Under the pieces are notes generated by a model, which was given only the letters and a program-made list of their open reading frames with translations, ran no database searches and was not told the origin of the DNA. From contig JAOYTL010000015.1 in the NCBI GenBank assembly GCA_025846845.1, positions 62,001-126,000 of the forward strand: DNA of 64,000 bases. Reading direction: 5' to 3'. Shown piece by piece: positions 44,589 to 55,487 of this stretch. Source of the stretch: Alloboseaceae bacterium BT-24-1. GTDB taxonomy: Bacteria; Pseudomonadota; Alphaproteobacteria; Rhizobiales; Beijerinckiaceae. The position numbers and the translations under genes are program-made. Numbering within the stretch: the stretch's first letter is position 1; each line of letters begins with the position of its first letter.

Positions 44589-45584
44589 ATGCTGCGGGAT
44601 CTCCAGTCGCAGACAGGTATCGTCTGGGCCTATCGCTTCGCCGCGGACGGCACGCCCACGCTGATGCCGCGCGACGACGTGCCGACGCTGGCGCCGGAAG
44701 AAGGCTTTGTCTGGCTGCATCTCGACCTCGTCCACACCAGGGCCCAGGCCTGGGTCGACGAGCAGAAGGGGCTTCCACCAGCGGCGCGCGAGCTCCTGCT
44801 CTCGCGCGAGACGCATCAGCGGCTCGACCATTCCGCCAGCCTGGTCTGGGGCATCGCCCATGATCTGACCCGCGACATCGTCGACCGCACCGACTCGATC
44901 GGCACGCTCGCCTGGGCGGTCGGCGAGCGCTTCCTGCTGACCGGCCGGCGCGAGGCGCTGCAATCGATCCGCAAGGCGGTCGAGGCGCTCAACGCCGGCG
45001 AGCAGATCGCCTCCCCGGCTGAGCTATTCGAGCACATCATCGAATATCTGATCGACGACGTGACCGATGCGGTCGTCAGGCTTTCCGACGAGATCGACAG
45101 CGTCGAGGACCAGATCCTCCTCGACAGGCTGGAGGACGGCCCGCAGCGCGTCGGCGCCGTCCGCCGCTCCGCCGTGCAACTGCACCGCCAGCTCGCCGGC
45201 CTGCATTTGCTGTTCCGGCGCTTCGCCGAGACGCCCTCGGGACGCTCGGCGCCGGAAACGGTGCGGGCGAGCGCGCTGCGGCTATTGCTGCGGGTCGACA
45301 CGCTGCGCCAGGACATCCAGTCGGTGCAGGACCGGGCACGCCTGCTCCAGGACGAGATCGCCGTGCGCTCCGCCAACCAGACCAACCGGCAGCTCTACAC
45401 GCTCTCGATCCTGACCGCGCTGTTCCTGCCCGCGACCTTCATCACCGGCCTGTTCGGCATCAATGTGAAGGGCCTGCCCTGGGTGGAGTGGGACTTTGGC
45501 GCCGGGCTGGTCGCCGTGGCCTGCCTCGCCGCCTCGATGCTGACCCTGTTCCTGCTGCGCCGGCGCGGTGTGATCGGGCGGTAG
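44589..45584 (+). CDS. zntB: ZntB-type (CorA superfamily) divalent cation transporter
   Basis: A 331-residue transporter with a large cytoplasmic funnel and two C-terminal helices. The signature loop is G-I-N (G-L-F-G-I-N-V-K) rather than the G-M-N of CorA, which is typical of ZntB zinc transporters. The first reliable Met is 44589 (M-L-R-D-L-Q-S-Q-T-G-I-V-W); the GTG at 44544 and ATG at 44550 are possible but poorly supported. Acts at the inner membrane. Follows the second lysozyme by 76 bases. Confidence 0.88.
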   Translation: MLRDLQSQTGIVWAYRFAADGTPTLMPRDDVPTLAPEEGFVWLHLDLVHTRAQAWVDEQKGLPPAARELLLSRETHQRLDHSASLVWGIAHDLTRDIVDRTDSIGTLAWAVGERFLLTGRREALQSIRKAVEALNAGEQIASPAELFEHIIEYLIDDVTDAVVRLSDEIDSVEDQILLDRLEDGPQRVGAVRRSAVQLHRQLAGLHLLFRRFAETPSGRSAPETVRASALRLLLRVDTLRQDIQSVQDRARLLQDEIAVRSANQTNRQLYTLSILTALFLPATFITGLFGINVKGLPWVEWDFGAGLVAVACLAASMLTLFLLRRRGVIGR

Positions 45585-45718
45585 GGTGGCAATGTCATGC
45601 GTTGACTAGCGACCTACCAAGGGCATTAAAGGGTCGTTTGCGGGCATTGCCCTCCTCGCGATATCCATGTCGTTTGCAGTAATTGCTAACCGCCGCGACA
45701 TTATGTGGAGGGGTGCCG

Positions 45719-46879
45719 ATGCACGTCCTGGCTTCGGATTTCGCTGAAGTGGTTGAGTGGAGGAGAGACCTTCACTCCCATCCAGAACTTCAATTCGAAG
45801 TGCACAGGACCGCGGCATTCGTGCATGCCAAGCTCACAGAATTCGGTTGTGATGACGTGGTGAGCGGCATCGGGCGTACCGGTGTCGTCGGCATAATCCA
45901 CGGAAGAGATCGGACGAGTGACGCTGTTGTCGCTCTGCGGGCCGACATGGATGCCTTACCCATCGAGGAACAGACAAATGCACCCTGGGGGTCAAAGACG
46001 AAGGGCTTGATGCATGCGTGTGGTCATGATGGCCATACGGCAATGCTGCTGGGGGCCGCGCGGGATTTGGCTCGGACGCGAGAATTCAACGGCACGGCGG
46101 TCGTCGTCTTTCAGCCAGCCGAGGAAGGCGGTGGCGGTGGCAAGGCCATGGTTGATGACGGCCTTATGGAGCGATTTGGCATCACCGAAATCTACGCCAT
46201 GCACACAGAGCCAGGGCTCCCGATCGGGCAGTTCGCGACAGCGAACGGGCCTTTCGGAGCCTCGGCTGATGGCTTCAGGATCAAGATAGACGGCAAGGGA
46301 GGGCACGGCGCTTCCCCGCACGCGAGTGTCGACCCTCTTGTAGCTGGTGCAAATGTGCTGCTGGCACTGCAAACGATCGTTTCTCGTAACGTTCATCCAC
46401 GCCAATGCGCGGTCGTCACGGTTGGTTGGATGGCTGGTGGCCGCGCCGGCAACGTCATCCCGCAATCGGTCGAGATGGGAGGAACGACGAGAACCTTCGA
46501 TCCAGCGGTGCGCAATCTGATCGAAGCGCGCCTGATTGCCATTACTGAGAGTGTGGCTGCGGCCTATGGGGCCAAAGCCACAGTCAGCTACAATCGTATG
46601 TTCCCGCCGGTCGTGAACCATGGCGATGAAACGGCATTTGCTGTTGAAGTCGCAAAATCTTTGGTTGGCGATGCGAATGCTAACGACACCTTGGAGCCAT
46701 TGATGGGCTCTGAAGACTTCGCGTTCATGCTCGAAGCACGGCCAGGAAACATGATGCTCATCGGAAATGGAGATAGCGCACCCGTTCACGACGCGCGCTT
46801 TGATTTCAACGACGACGCGATACCTTTCGGCGTGGCCTACTTGAGAAGAATTATCGAACGCAGAATGAAACTTGTGTGA
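45719..46879 (+). CDS. M20 family metal-dependent amidohydrolase (HipO/ILR1-like)
   Basis: A 386-residue di-zinc amidohydrolase that hydrolyses N-acyl amino acids or hippurate-like substrates. Metal ligands: H-A-C-G-H-D-G-H near 98, E-E-G-G-G-G-G (catalytic Glu), and H-T-E. ATG at 45719 follows GGAGGGG. GC content is clearly below its neighbours: one 60-base line (46621-46680) is 48 percent G+C. This suggests recent acquisition. No integrase is nearby. The exact substrate is unknown. Confidence 0.88.
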   Translation: MHVLASDFAEVVEWRRDLHSHPELQFEVHRTAAFVHAKLTEFGCDDVVSGIGRTGVVGIIHGRDRTSDAVVALRADMDALPIEEQTNAPWGSKTKGLMHACGHDGHTAMLLGAARDLARTREFNGTAVVVFQPAEEGGGGGKAMVDDGLMERFGITEIYAMHTEPGLPIGQFATANGPFGASADGFRIKIDGKGGHGASPHASVDPLVAGANVLLALQTIVSRNVHPRQCAVVTVGWMAGGRAGNVIPQSVEMGGTTRTFDPAVRNLIEARLIAITESVAAAYGAKATVSYNRMFPPVVNHGDETAFAVEVAKSLVGDANANDTLEPLMGSEDFAFMLEARPGNMMLIGNGDSAPVHDARFDFNDDAIPFGVAYLRRIIERRMKLV

Positions 46880-47105
46880 CCGCAATGGGTCGGAAGCAGA
46901 CTCTTTTTCTGTGGCCCCACCCACTTCAGGCGCGAGAGCACCAGAGATTTGCTTAGACCGCTCTTCAGCGTGCCCGTCTAGCGAACCCCTGCGCATCGGC
47001 GCAGAACCACCTGCCGCCTCCCGCCCGCTGACTTGGGCTGCAACCGCGCTATAACGCTGGAAAGGGGCGTAAGCCGCTCCGCCTGTTTTGAGCCGGGAGG
47101 ACATC

Positions 47106-48278
47106 ATGCTCGCCAACGCGCCCCGCCCCTTCAATTTCGATCTCGGCGAGACCGCCGACGCGATCCGCGACACTGTCCACGCCTTCGCGCAGGAGAAGAT
47201 CGCGCCGCGCGCCGAGGAGATCGACAAGACCAACCAGTTCCCGCGCGATCTCTGGCCGCAGATGGGCGCGCTCGGCCTGCACGGCATCACCGTCCCTGAG
47301 GAATATGGCGGCGCCGGCCTCGGCTATCTCGAGCATTGCGTCGCGATCGAGGAGGTCTCCCGGGCCTCGGCCTCGGTCGGCCTCTCTTACGGCGCCCACT
47401 CCAATCTCTGCGTCAACCAGATCGCCCGCAACGGCAACGAGGCGCAGAAGCAGAAATACCTGCCCAAGCTGATCTCCGGCGAACATGTCGGCGCGCTCGC
47501 CATGTCCGAGCCCGGCTCGGGCTCCGACGTCGTCTCGATGAAAACGAAGGCGGTGAAGAAGGGCGACCGCTATGTCCTGACCGGCAACAAGATGTGGATC
47601 ACCAACGGCCCGATCGCCGAGACCCTGGTGGTCTACGCCAAGACCGATCCCGAGGCCGGCCCGAAGGGCATCAGCGCCTTCCTGATCGAGAAGGGCATGA
47701 AGGGCTTCTCGACGCATCAGAAGCTCGACAAGCTCGGCATGCGCGGCTCCGACACCTGCGAGCTCGTCTTCGAGGAGTGCGAGGTCCCCGAGGAGAACGT
47801 GCTCGGCTCGGTCGGCCGCGGCGTCAACGTGCTGATGAGCGGGCTCGACTACGAGCGCGTCGTGCTCTCGGCCGGCCCGCTCGGCATCATGCAGGCGGCG
47901 ATGGACATCGTCCTGCCCTATATCCACGAGCGCAAGCAGTTCGGCCAGTCGATCGGCGAATTCCAGCTCGTCCAGGGCAAGGTCGCCGACATGTATGTCG
48001 CGATGAACTCGTGCAAGGCCTATGTCTACGCCGTCGCCAAGGCCTGCGACCGCGCCGAGACCACCCGCGAGGACGCCGCCGGCGCCATCCTGATCGCGGC
48101 CGAGAAGGCGACGCAGCTGGCGCTCGACGCGATCCAGCTGCTCGGCGGCAACGGCTACATCAACGACTACCCGACCGGGCGCCTGCTGCGTGACGCCAAG
48201 CTCTACGAGATCGGAGCCGGCACCAGCGAGATCAGGCGGATGCTGATCGGCCGGGAGTTGTTCAACAAGACGAAGTGA
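47106..48278 (+). CDS. ivd: Isovaleryl-CoA dehydrogenase
   Basis: Oxidises isovaleryl-CoA to 3-methylcrotonyl-CoA with FAD and passes electrons to ETF, the step before MccAB. 390 residues, the standard acyl-CoA dehydrogenase length. M-S-E-P-G-S-G-S-D flavin loop and M-W-I-T-N-G-P are clear. The catalytic Glu lies in S-G-L-D-Y-E-R-V-V-L-S, the Ivd position rather than the medium/short-chain one. ATG at 47106 with GGGAGG 5 bases upstream. mccB and mccA lie upstream but not adjacent. Confidence 0.93.
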   Translation: MLANAPRPFNFDLGETADAIRDTVHAFAQEKIAPRAEEIDKTNQFPRDLWPQMGALGLHGITVPEEYGGAGLGYLEHCVAIEEVSRASASVGLSYGAHSNLCVNQIARNGNEAQKQKYLPKLISGEHVGALAMSEPGSGSDVVSMKTKAVKKGDRYVLTGNKMWITNGPIAETLVVYAKTDPEAGPKGISAFLIEKGMKGFSTHQKLDKLGMRGSDTCELVFEECEVPEENVLGSVGRGVNVLMSGLDYERVVLSAGPLGIMQAAMDIVLPYIHERKQFGQSIGEFQLVQGKVADMYVAMNSCKAYVYAVAKACDRAETTREDAAGAILIAAEKATQLALDAIQLLGGNGYINDYPTGRLLRDAKLYEIGAGTSEIRRMLIGRELFNKTK

Positions 48279-48286
48279 GGGCGGCG

Positions 48287-48397
48287 CGTCATGCTCGGGC
48301 TTGACCCGAGCATCTCGGGACGAGAAACCTGCATGAGCCAGGCGCCTTCCCGCCCTGAGATTCTCGGGTCTGCGCTTCGCTCCGCCCGAGAATGACG
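48287..48397. repeat. REP-like palindromic repeat (CGTCAT...ATGACG, GAGCAT core)
   Basis: Outer ends CGTCATGCTCGGG and CCCGAGAATGACG are inverted. Inner hairpin ATGCTCGGGCTTGACCCGAGCAT (48291-48313) is a perfect 9-bp stem. The same GCTCGGG...CCCGAGC core recurs at 59922-59962. Confidence 0.8.
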
Positions 48398-48407
48398 CGA
48401 GCTGCGA

Positions 48408-48956
48408 ATGCCCCTCTACTTCGCCTATGGCCTGAACATGGACGTTGCCGGCATGGCGCAGCGCTGCCCGCGCTCGAAGGCGCTCGGCCTCGCCCGCCTG
48501 CCGCGCCATCGCTTCATCATCACCACCGACGGCTATGCCTCGGTGATCCGCGACCCGCGCGAGAGCGTCCATGGCGTGCTCTGGGACTGCGCGCTCGGCG
48601 ACATCCGCACGCTCGACAAGTTCGAAGAGCTCGCCAGCGGCCTCTACATCAAGATCAACCAGCCGGTGGTGGTCGAGGGCGGCGCCAAGCGGGCGCTGAT
48701 CTATGTCGGACGCAGCATCACGGTCGGCCGGCCGCGCCCCGGCTATCTCGAAAGCGTCATCGCCAGCGCCAGAAGCTGGGCTCTGCCAGAGGCTTACCTC
48801 GCCGCGATGAATCGCTTTCTGAGCAAGCCGATTCAGGATGGCAAGCCGTTGGGTCCGGAGCCGGGCGAGCCGCTGCCCGCCGGTCCGGTCGCCGGCGTGC
48901 GTCCACGGGCGGCCGCGCCGGCGGCGCCAATCTCCCGCGACAGGAGCGATCGATGA
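48408..48956 (+). CDS. Gamma-glutamylcyclotransferase (AIG2/GGCT-like) family protein
   Basis: A 182-residue protein with the GGCT fold: Y-F-A-Y-G-L-N-M at the start (YGSN-like) and a candidate general-base Glu in L-D-K-F-E-E near 73. The C-terminal 35 residues are Pro/Ala-rich and outside the fold. It may act on gamma-glutamyl peptides or related amines. The next gene starts within its last codons (ATGA). Confidence 0.82.
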   Translation: MPLYFAYGLNMDVAGMAQRCPRSKALGLARLPRHRFIITTDGYASVIRDPRESVHGVLWDCALGDIRTLDKFEELASGLYIKINQPVVVEGGAKRALIYVGRSITVGRPRPGYLESVIASARSWALPEAYLAAMNRFLSKPIQDGKPLGPEPGEPLPAGPVAGVRPRAAAPAAPISRDRSDR

Positions 48957-49297
48957 AGCTGCGTGGCATCGCTCTCCGGGCCTGCGGCCTCGCCGCCATG
49001 ATGCTCTGTGCCGCCATGCTGCCGGCGCAGGCACAGGCGCCGAAGCTGACCAAGGACGATGTCGCTCGCATGCTTCAGATCGCGGTGATGGCCGAATGGG
49101 TCAGCGCCCAGTGTGAGAAGCAATATGTCGCGGAGCTAAGCCCGATGCTGCTCCTAACGACTGACAGCATGTTGCGCACCGCCGATGCCGGAGACGTCGA
49201 GCGAATTCGCGCCGCCGTGCAGCAACGTGTGCAAACATTCAATACGAAGGACGAGGCCTGTCGCAGTGCCACGGACCATCTGAAATCGGTGCAGTAG
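48953..49297 (+). CDS. Small secreted protein of unknown function
   Basis: A 114-residue protein with a Sec signal peptide (about 1-28, A-Q-A-Q-A). Two Cys in the mature part (C-E-K and A-C-R) could form one disulfide. The rest is helical. No family recognised. Start overlaps the GGCT gene by four bases, indicating coupling. Its stop is followed by about 240 bases without a gene. Confidence 0.65.
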   Translation: MKLRGIALRACGLAAMMLCAAMLPAQAQAPKLTKDDVARMLQIAVMAEWVSAQCEKQYVAELSPMLLLTTDSMLRTADAGDVERIRAAVQQRVQTFNTKDEACRSATDHLKSVQ

Positions 49298-49537
49298 CGC
49301 GAGCTACGCCTCCGGGCTCCGGCTGGATCGGAACGATTCGGCAAACGAAAGCTCCGGCTGAGCCAGCATCTCCAGGATCAACTCAAACCGCATGGCGTTG
49401 AGCCCGGTGCATGCCGTGCATGCATCTCCTCGCAAGCGATATCTGCTGCGGCGAAAAGCCTGCAACCGCTCACAGGGTCGTAGCGCCTCGGCAAGGTCCG
49501 AGGCCTCGATATCGCAAACCACTCCGTGGAGGCGCCT

Positions 49538-50047
49538 ATGAGCGGAATCATCGGCTGGATCACCGGCAAGATCAAATGGCTGCTGCTGATCGCAGCGATC
49601 GGCGGGCCTGTCCTCGCCTTCTTCAGCTGGCAGGATGGCGAACGCGTCAGGAAGATCGCCGCAGAAGGCATCGAGGCGCAGGCCTCGGTCGAGGGCGCGA
49701 CCCGCACCAAGCGGCGCCGCGGCGGCACCAGCTACTCGATCGACCTTGCCTGGAAGGACAGGAACGGCCAGGACCGGACGGCCGAGAAAATCTCGGTGTC
49801 GACCGAGTTCGCCAGCCATATCATCACCAACGACAAGCTGACCGTCTCGACCCTGCCGATCAAGTATCTGCCGGACGAGCCGGGCAAGGATGCCGTCATC
49901 ATCCAGGGCGATGCCGACAAGCAGGCCACGCTCGACCACGAGATGATCTATGTCGGCGCCGGCGCCGGCGTGGTCGGTGTGCTCGGCTCCGCCCTGTTCT
50001 TCTGGCTCGGCCGTCGCCGCCCGGAGAACGAAGAGCAGGCCGCTTGA
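49538..50047 (+). CDS. DUF3592-like membrane protein
   Basis: A 169-residue protein with one N-terminal membrane helix (about 12-30) and a C-terminal one (about 135-157), flanking a beta-rich domain with G-I-E-A-Q-A-S-V-E-G and Y-S-I-D-L-A-W. The layout is that of DUF3592 proteins. Function unknown. ATG at 49538 has GGAGG 5 bases upstream; 49526 is an alternative. Confidence 0.68.
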   Translation: MSGIIGWITGKIKWLLLIAAIGGPVLAFFSWQDGERVRKIAAEGIEAQASVEGATRTKRRRGGTSYSIDLAWKDRNGQDRTAEKISVSTEFASHIITNDKLTVSTLPIKYLPDEPGKDAVIIQGDADKQATLDHEMIYVGAGAGVVGVLGSALFFWLGRRRPENEEQAA

Positions 50048-50144
50048 GCACGATGAGCATCTGGTTTTGCGCCGCGACCCCTGGGGTGGCGGCGCACGCC
50101 ATTATTCGCGATCAGCGATCCATCTTTGCAGGAGCGGGACCGCG

Positions 50145-50522
50145 ATGAAGTTACCGGCCGCGATCATCATGATGCTCCTGGCCGTATCGACGGCCGAAGC
50201 CGTTCCGGTCCAATCGCCGGAAACGCCAACTGCTCCCCTCACCTGCGGCGGTGACGAGCCCTATTGGAGCCTGAGGCTCGGGGCGGACGGTAAGGCCCGC
50301 TTCTCGGATGGCGATGGCGAGACATCGACCTCCCGCTTCACCATGCAGCAGAGCCGGAACACGACGCTGATCGCCGGCGCCATCTTCGGGCCGAAGGCCG
50401 ACATCAGCGCCGTCATCAGCCACGAGACCTGCTCGGTGACCGCCAGCGACGACGACAAGCCGCTGTCGATCTCGGTCTGGTACAAAGGCAGCCTGCTGTC
50501 CGGCTGCTGCCAGCCCGGCTGA
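50145..50522 (+). CDS. Small secreted protein (COG3650-like)
   Basis: A 125-residue protein with a Sec signal peptide (about 1-19, A-E-A-V). The mature part starts C-G-G-D-E-P-Y-W-S, a pattern seen in predicted periplasmic COG3650-type proteins, and ends C-C-Q-P-G. Four Cys suggest disulfides. Function unknown. RBS AGGAG upstream. It converges with the esterase gene. Confidence 0.7.
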   Translation: MKLPAAIIMMLLAVSTAEAVPVQSPETPTAPLTCGGDEPYWSLRLGADGKARFSDGDGETSTSRFTMQQSRNTTLIAGAIFGPKADISAVISHETCSVTASDDDKPLSISVWYKGSLLSGCCQPG

Positions 50523-50545
50523 CCTCGGTCTGAGCGTGCCGCTTC

Positions 50546-51475
50546 TCAGCCGGTGGCCTTCATCATCGCCAGGACGGCCTGGGACAGTTCGGTCTTCGCG
50601 TCGTTGAGCTCCTCCGGCACCACGAAGTGGTTGCGTCCAGGCAGCACGATCCGGCGTGCGAGACGCCCCATCCCGGCGAGCGCCGTCGCGAACTCGTTGG
50701 ACTGCCGCTGGAATTCGGGACTCTCCTTGTCGCCGAAGACGACGATGACGTTGCAGGCGATCCGGTCGAGATGGCGCATCGCACTGAGCGCCGCGAGCTC
50801 GTCTTGCGAGATCTTGATGTAGGAGCTGCGGGCCGAAAGCATCACCGGATAGAGCTCGTACATGCCGCTCATCGCGACGCCGCCCTTGATCAGGTCTTTC
50901 GGACCGCCCAGCGCCGCCCAGTCGCTGGTCAGCATCACGCCGCAGAGGTGCCCGCCGGACGAGTGGCCCGAGACGAAGATGCGTTGCGGATCGCCGCCGA
51001 AGCGCGCGATGTTCTTGTAAAGCCAGATGAGCGCCCGCTGGCACTGCGCCGCCATCTCGGGCAGGCGCACCGCCGGGATATTGGCGAAGTTCAGCGCGAC
51101 ATAGAGGCAGCCATTCTCGAGGAAGGTCGGCGCCGGCGCCGACGCGTCCTCCCGGCCGAGCGCCCGCCAGGCGCCGCCATGGATGAACACCATCACCGGC
51201 AGGCCGTTGGCGCCGGCCGGCGCGAAGACATCGAGCGTCTCAGCCTCGCTCTCGCCGTAGCGCTCCGTCTTCGGCGGATACTTCTGTCGGACGGCGGCGC
51301 TGTCGCTGGCATAGCGCGCGATCACCTCCTGCGCGTTCGGCGCCCAGACGCGCTGATCGTAAGCCTTGTCGAGCGCATCCTGCGTGTAGTCGAGGAAAAC
51401 GGGCGATTGCGCCCGCGCTGCCAGCGGCGCGGCCATCGCGGCGGCCAGTGCGATACCGAAATTGCGACGGTCCAT
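50546..51475 (-). CDS. Tat-exported alpha/beta hydrolase (HSL-like esterase)
   Basis: A 309-residue serine hydrolase. Signal M-D-R-R-N-F-G-I-A-L has a twin-arginine pair and A-R-A-Q cleavage. Oxyanion loop F-I-H-G-G-A-W, nucleophile G-H-S-S-G-G. Carboxylesterase or formamidase-like; the substrate cannot be called. ATG at 51475 is the start; 51487 is TTG. Single gene. Confidence 0.83.
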   Translation of the reverse strand: MDRRNFGIALAAAMAAPLAARAQSPVFLDYTQDALDKAYDQRVWAPNAQEVIARYASDSAAVRQKYPPKTERYGESEAETLDVFAPAGANGLPVMVFIHGGAWRALGREDASAPAPTFLENGCLYVALNFANIPAVRLPEMAAQCQRALIWLYKNIARFGGDPQRIFVSGHSSGGHLCGVMLTSDWAALGGPKDLIKGGVAMSGMYELYPVMLSARSSYIKISQDELAALSAMRHLDRIACNVIVVFGDKESPEFQRQSNEFATALAGMGRLARRIVLPGRNHFVVPEELNDAKTELSQAVLAMMKATG

Positions 51476-51669
51476 GAAGCCCCCCAATCATCGGCCGTGA
51501 TGCTAGGGGCGCGCTCCCGACAGCGGAATGCGGGTTTTCCGATAAGTCCATAAGCAAAAGCAGGGGTATCGCGCCTTGCTTCTCTTACATCTGGGCCCGT
51601 TCCGGAGACTGGAAACCTGTTGGCAAAAGCGCCTTGCCGCCCCGGCTGGGGCGGCAAGGCTTTGGCGTC

Positions 51670-53466
<1,797 letters not shown>

Positions 53467-53595
53467 GAAAGCATCCGGTCTGGGTGAGACCGGCTCCAAA
53501 TTCAGGCGAAGCGCGACAAGGGCCGTCGCTTCAGAAAACGCGATTGGAAATTTTGGCTCGAGCCGCCGAAGAGGCGGGCCTCGTGCTGATCCGAC

Positions 53596-53646
53596 CTAGT
53601 GGTGGCGGGACCGCATGGCGGGAGCGACGATGGTGAAGAATTCCAT
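53596..53646 (-). CDS. Leader peptide (uORF) upstream of the ABC exporter
   Basis: ATG at 53646 follows GGGAGGG by 4 bases, a near-ideal Shine-Dalgarno sequence. The 16-residue product is M-E-F-F-T-I-V-A-P-A-M-R-S-R-H-H, then TAG. The spacer to the exporter start (129 bases) holds a hairpin CCGCCTCTTCGGCGG and an overlapping GGCTCGAGCC. This is the layout of translational attenuators. It is too short for gene finders. Expression is inferred. Confidence 0.55.
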   Translation of the reverse strand: MEFFTIVAPAMRSRHH

Positions 53647-53659
53647 TCAGCCCTCCCTT

Positions 53660-53895
53660 TCCTGAGTTGGAGCCAAGGCCGACAACATGCCGCATGCCCG
53701 CTTATTGTGCAAGCCGCGTTCAATGCATGGGGTGGTTGCAGCCGAAACCGATCGGACTTCGCATTGCGGTCACGATGTTTAGCAACACGCGCATGAGATT
53801 CGCGTGCCATTCTGCCCTCCTTCGCTCGAAGGAGAAGGCGGCAGCGCGCTGGCTAACGGATGACGGCCAGATTGCTCAGGCAGCCCGCCCGACGC
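53660..53895. other. Gap between the leader peptide and the DUF5701 gene
   Basis: About 235 bases of lower-GC sequence with no credible gene. It must hold the exporter promoter. A CTCCTTCGCTCGAAGGAG hairpin at about 53817-53834 is the only clear structure and could end the DUF5701 transcript. Confidence 0.4.
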
Positions 53896-54546
53896 TCACC
53901 TTGTGGCTTCGCCTAGACGGAAAGCAGCGGAGGCTGAGCCCAGCCAGGTGTGGACGTTCCTGTCCCAGCACCAACCCAGGCGAGGACGCCCCTTGCTGAA
54001 CCAGATCGACGGTATTCGCTGATCGCCCGCTTTCCGCGAGCCGGCCATTTGAATGCAGTTGTAGTCCTTCTTGTCCGTCAGCAATTCCGGATGCTGCGTC
54101 GTGAGAGCGACCCCCTCCTCCATCGTCAAAGGCGTTCTGCCGCGCCGTTCGATGATAGCCAACGAGGCCTCCGGACTGACGTTCAGGAGATCGCGCCCGG
54201 TGTCGATGTCGAGCAGGAGATAGAACTCATCGTGGGGGAGCTGAATTCGGTCGATCACGTGAAAGGCGTCAGGCGACAGGGGCGTCATCTCAACGACGCC
54301 AGTTGCCGATTTCGCCTCGATCCGCGCCATCGCATCCACGAGATTCACAACGCCGGGGCGAAAGGCGACGCACAGAGGAACGTTGCCCGAGATCGGAATC
54401 TCTCCGGCAATATCGAGCAATGAAGCGAGCCCTTCCATTCTCGAGATGAAATCCCCTTCCGTCGCGCCACATAGCTCGTGAAATCCCTTATCCAGGAGCT
54501 TCTTCGCTTGGTGCTCGAGAAGAGCGTTCAGTTGGCGGGGGGTCAT
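53896..54546 (-). CDS. DUF5701 family protein
   Basis: A 216-residue protein. The C-terminal I-P-S-I-W-F-S-K-G-R-P-R-L-G-W-C-W and H-T-W-L-G-S-A-S are the DUF5701 signature. Function unknown; no signal or membrane segment. GC is lower than neighbours, so it may be acquired. DUF5701 is better known from Actinobacteria. Confidence 0.8.
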   Translation of the reverse strand: MTPRQLNALLEHQAKKLLDKGFHELCGATEGDFISRMEGLASLLDIAGEIPISGNVPLCVAFRPGVVNLVDAMARIEAKSATGVVEMTPLSPDAFHVIDRIQLPHDEFYLLLDIDTGRDLLNVSPEASLAIIERRGRTPLTMEEGVALTTQHPELLTDKKDYNCIQMAGSRKAGDQRIPSIWFSKGRPRLGWCWDRNVHTWLGSASAAFRLGEATR

Positions 54547-54783
54547 ATGGCCTACGATCCAGCGATGACAGTGTGCGGGCCCGGTCTCGGATCCCCGCTT
54601 CTATCTAGGAGCTGGAGGAGAAGCTTTCACGTTGCCATTTTGTTCTGAAATCTGCAGATCACTGCCCGCAAGTCCGTAACGCACCCAGACCCAAGTCGAA
54701 CTGCCCACATCCCGCTGCTTTGCAGATACCTCCTTCCCACGCATGTCGGGCAGGCCCGAGATCGGTGGGAAAAGGAAGGCCCT

Positions 54784-54957
54784 TCACCAGAACATCGCCA
54801 GCAGCCTCATCCCGATCACCAGCAGGAAGGCCGCGATGATCGTGGCCAGTACGCGCTGGCGTTTCGCTCGGTCCGGGAACTGCCTGGCGATCAGGCGGCC
54901 GAGCGGCTTGCGGAACAGGAAGGCGATAACCGCCAGAACAATCAGGATGTGGGACAA
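54784..54957 (-). CDS. Small two-helix membrane protein in the rhodanese operon
   Basis: A 57-residue protein below usual length cut-offs. TTG at 54957 lies 9 bases after the rhodanese stop, in the same frame. Two membrane segments (L-I-V-L-A-V-I-A-F-L-F near 5-15 and L-A-T-I-I-A-A-F-L-L-V-I-G near 37-49) with a basic loop between them. Function unknown. Confidence 0.55.
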   Translation of the reverse strand: MSHILIVLAVIAFLFRKPLGRLIARQFPDRAKRQRVLATIIAAFLLVIGMRLLAMFW

Positions 54958-54966
54958 GCGGCGGGC

Positions 54967-55377
54967 TCAGCCTTGTTTCGGCTCGGGCGCGTCGAAGGGC
55001 GCGCCGGCCTTCTTCCAGGCGCCGAAGCCGCCAGCGACATGCGCGACCGGCTTCAGGCCCATATCCTGCGCCGTCTTGGCCGCGAGCGCCGAACGCCAGC
55101 CGCCGGCGCAGAAGAAGACGAACTGCTTGTCCTCCTGAAAGACCGGCTTGGCATAGGGGCTTTCCGGATCGATCCAGAACTCCAGCATGCCGCGCGGGCA
55201 GTGGAAGGCGCCGGGCATGCGCCCTTCCCGCTCAAGCTCGCGCGGATCGCGCAGGTCGACGAAGACGGTATCGTCACTCCCGACCAGCGCCTGCGCCTCC
55301 TCGACCGACAGCGTCTTGACCGCAGCTTCCGCCTCCGCCAGCAGCGCCTTGTAACCCTTGGTGATCGTCTGCGGCAT
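54967..55377 (-). CDS. Rhodanese-like domain protein
   Basis: A 136-residue single-domain sulfurtransferase. Active-site loop C-A-G-G-W-R-S with the nucleophilic Cys. No signal peptide: cytosolic. Probably moves sulfane sulfur or acts as a thiosulfate:thiol transferase. ATG at 55377 is the natural start. Followed by the small two-helix protein. Confidence 0.9.
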   Translation of the reverse strand: MPQTITKGYKALLAEAEAAVKTLSVEEAQALVGSDDTVFVDLRDPRELEREGRMPGAFHCPRGMLEFWIDPESPYAKPVFQEDKQFVFFCAGGWRSALAAKTAQDMGLKPVAHVAGGFGAWKKAGAPFDAPEPKQG

Positions 55378-55487
55378 GGCCGGTCCTCCTGCGCGAGGCC
55401 GGCAAAGTGGCGGCTGCCGGGCCAAGCGTCAATCGATAGGCTTGCCGGCGCACGCTGGCCTCGCCAATCTACCGCCAGGAGGGGCTC

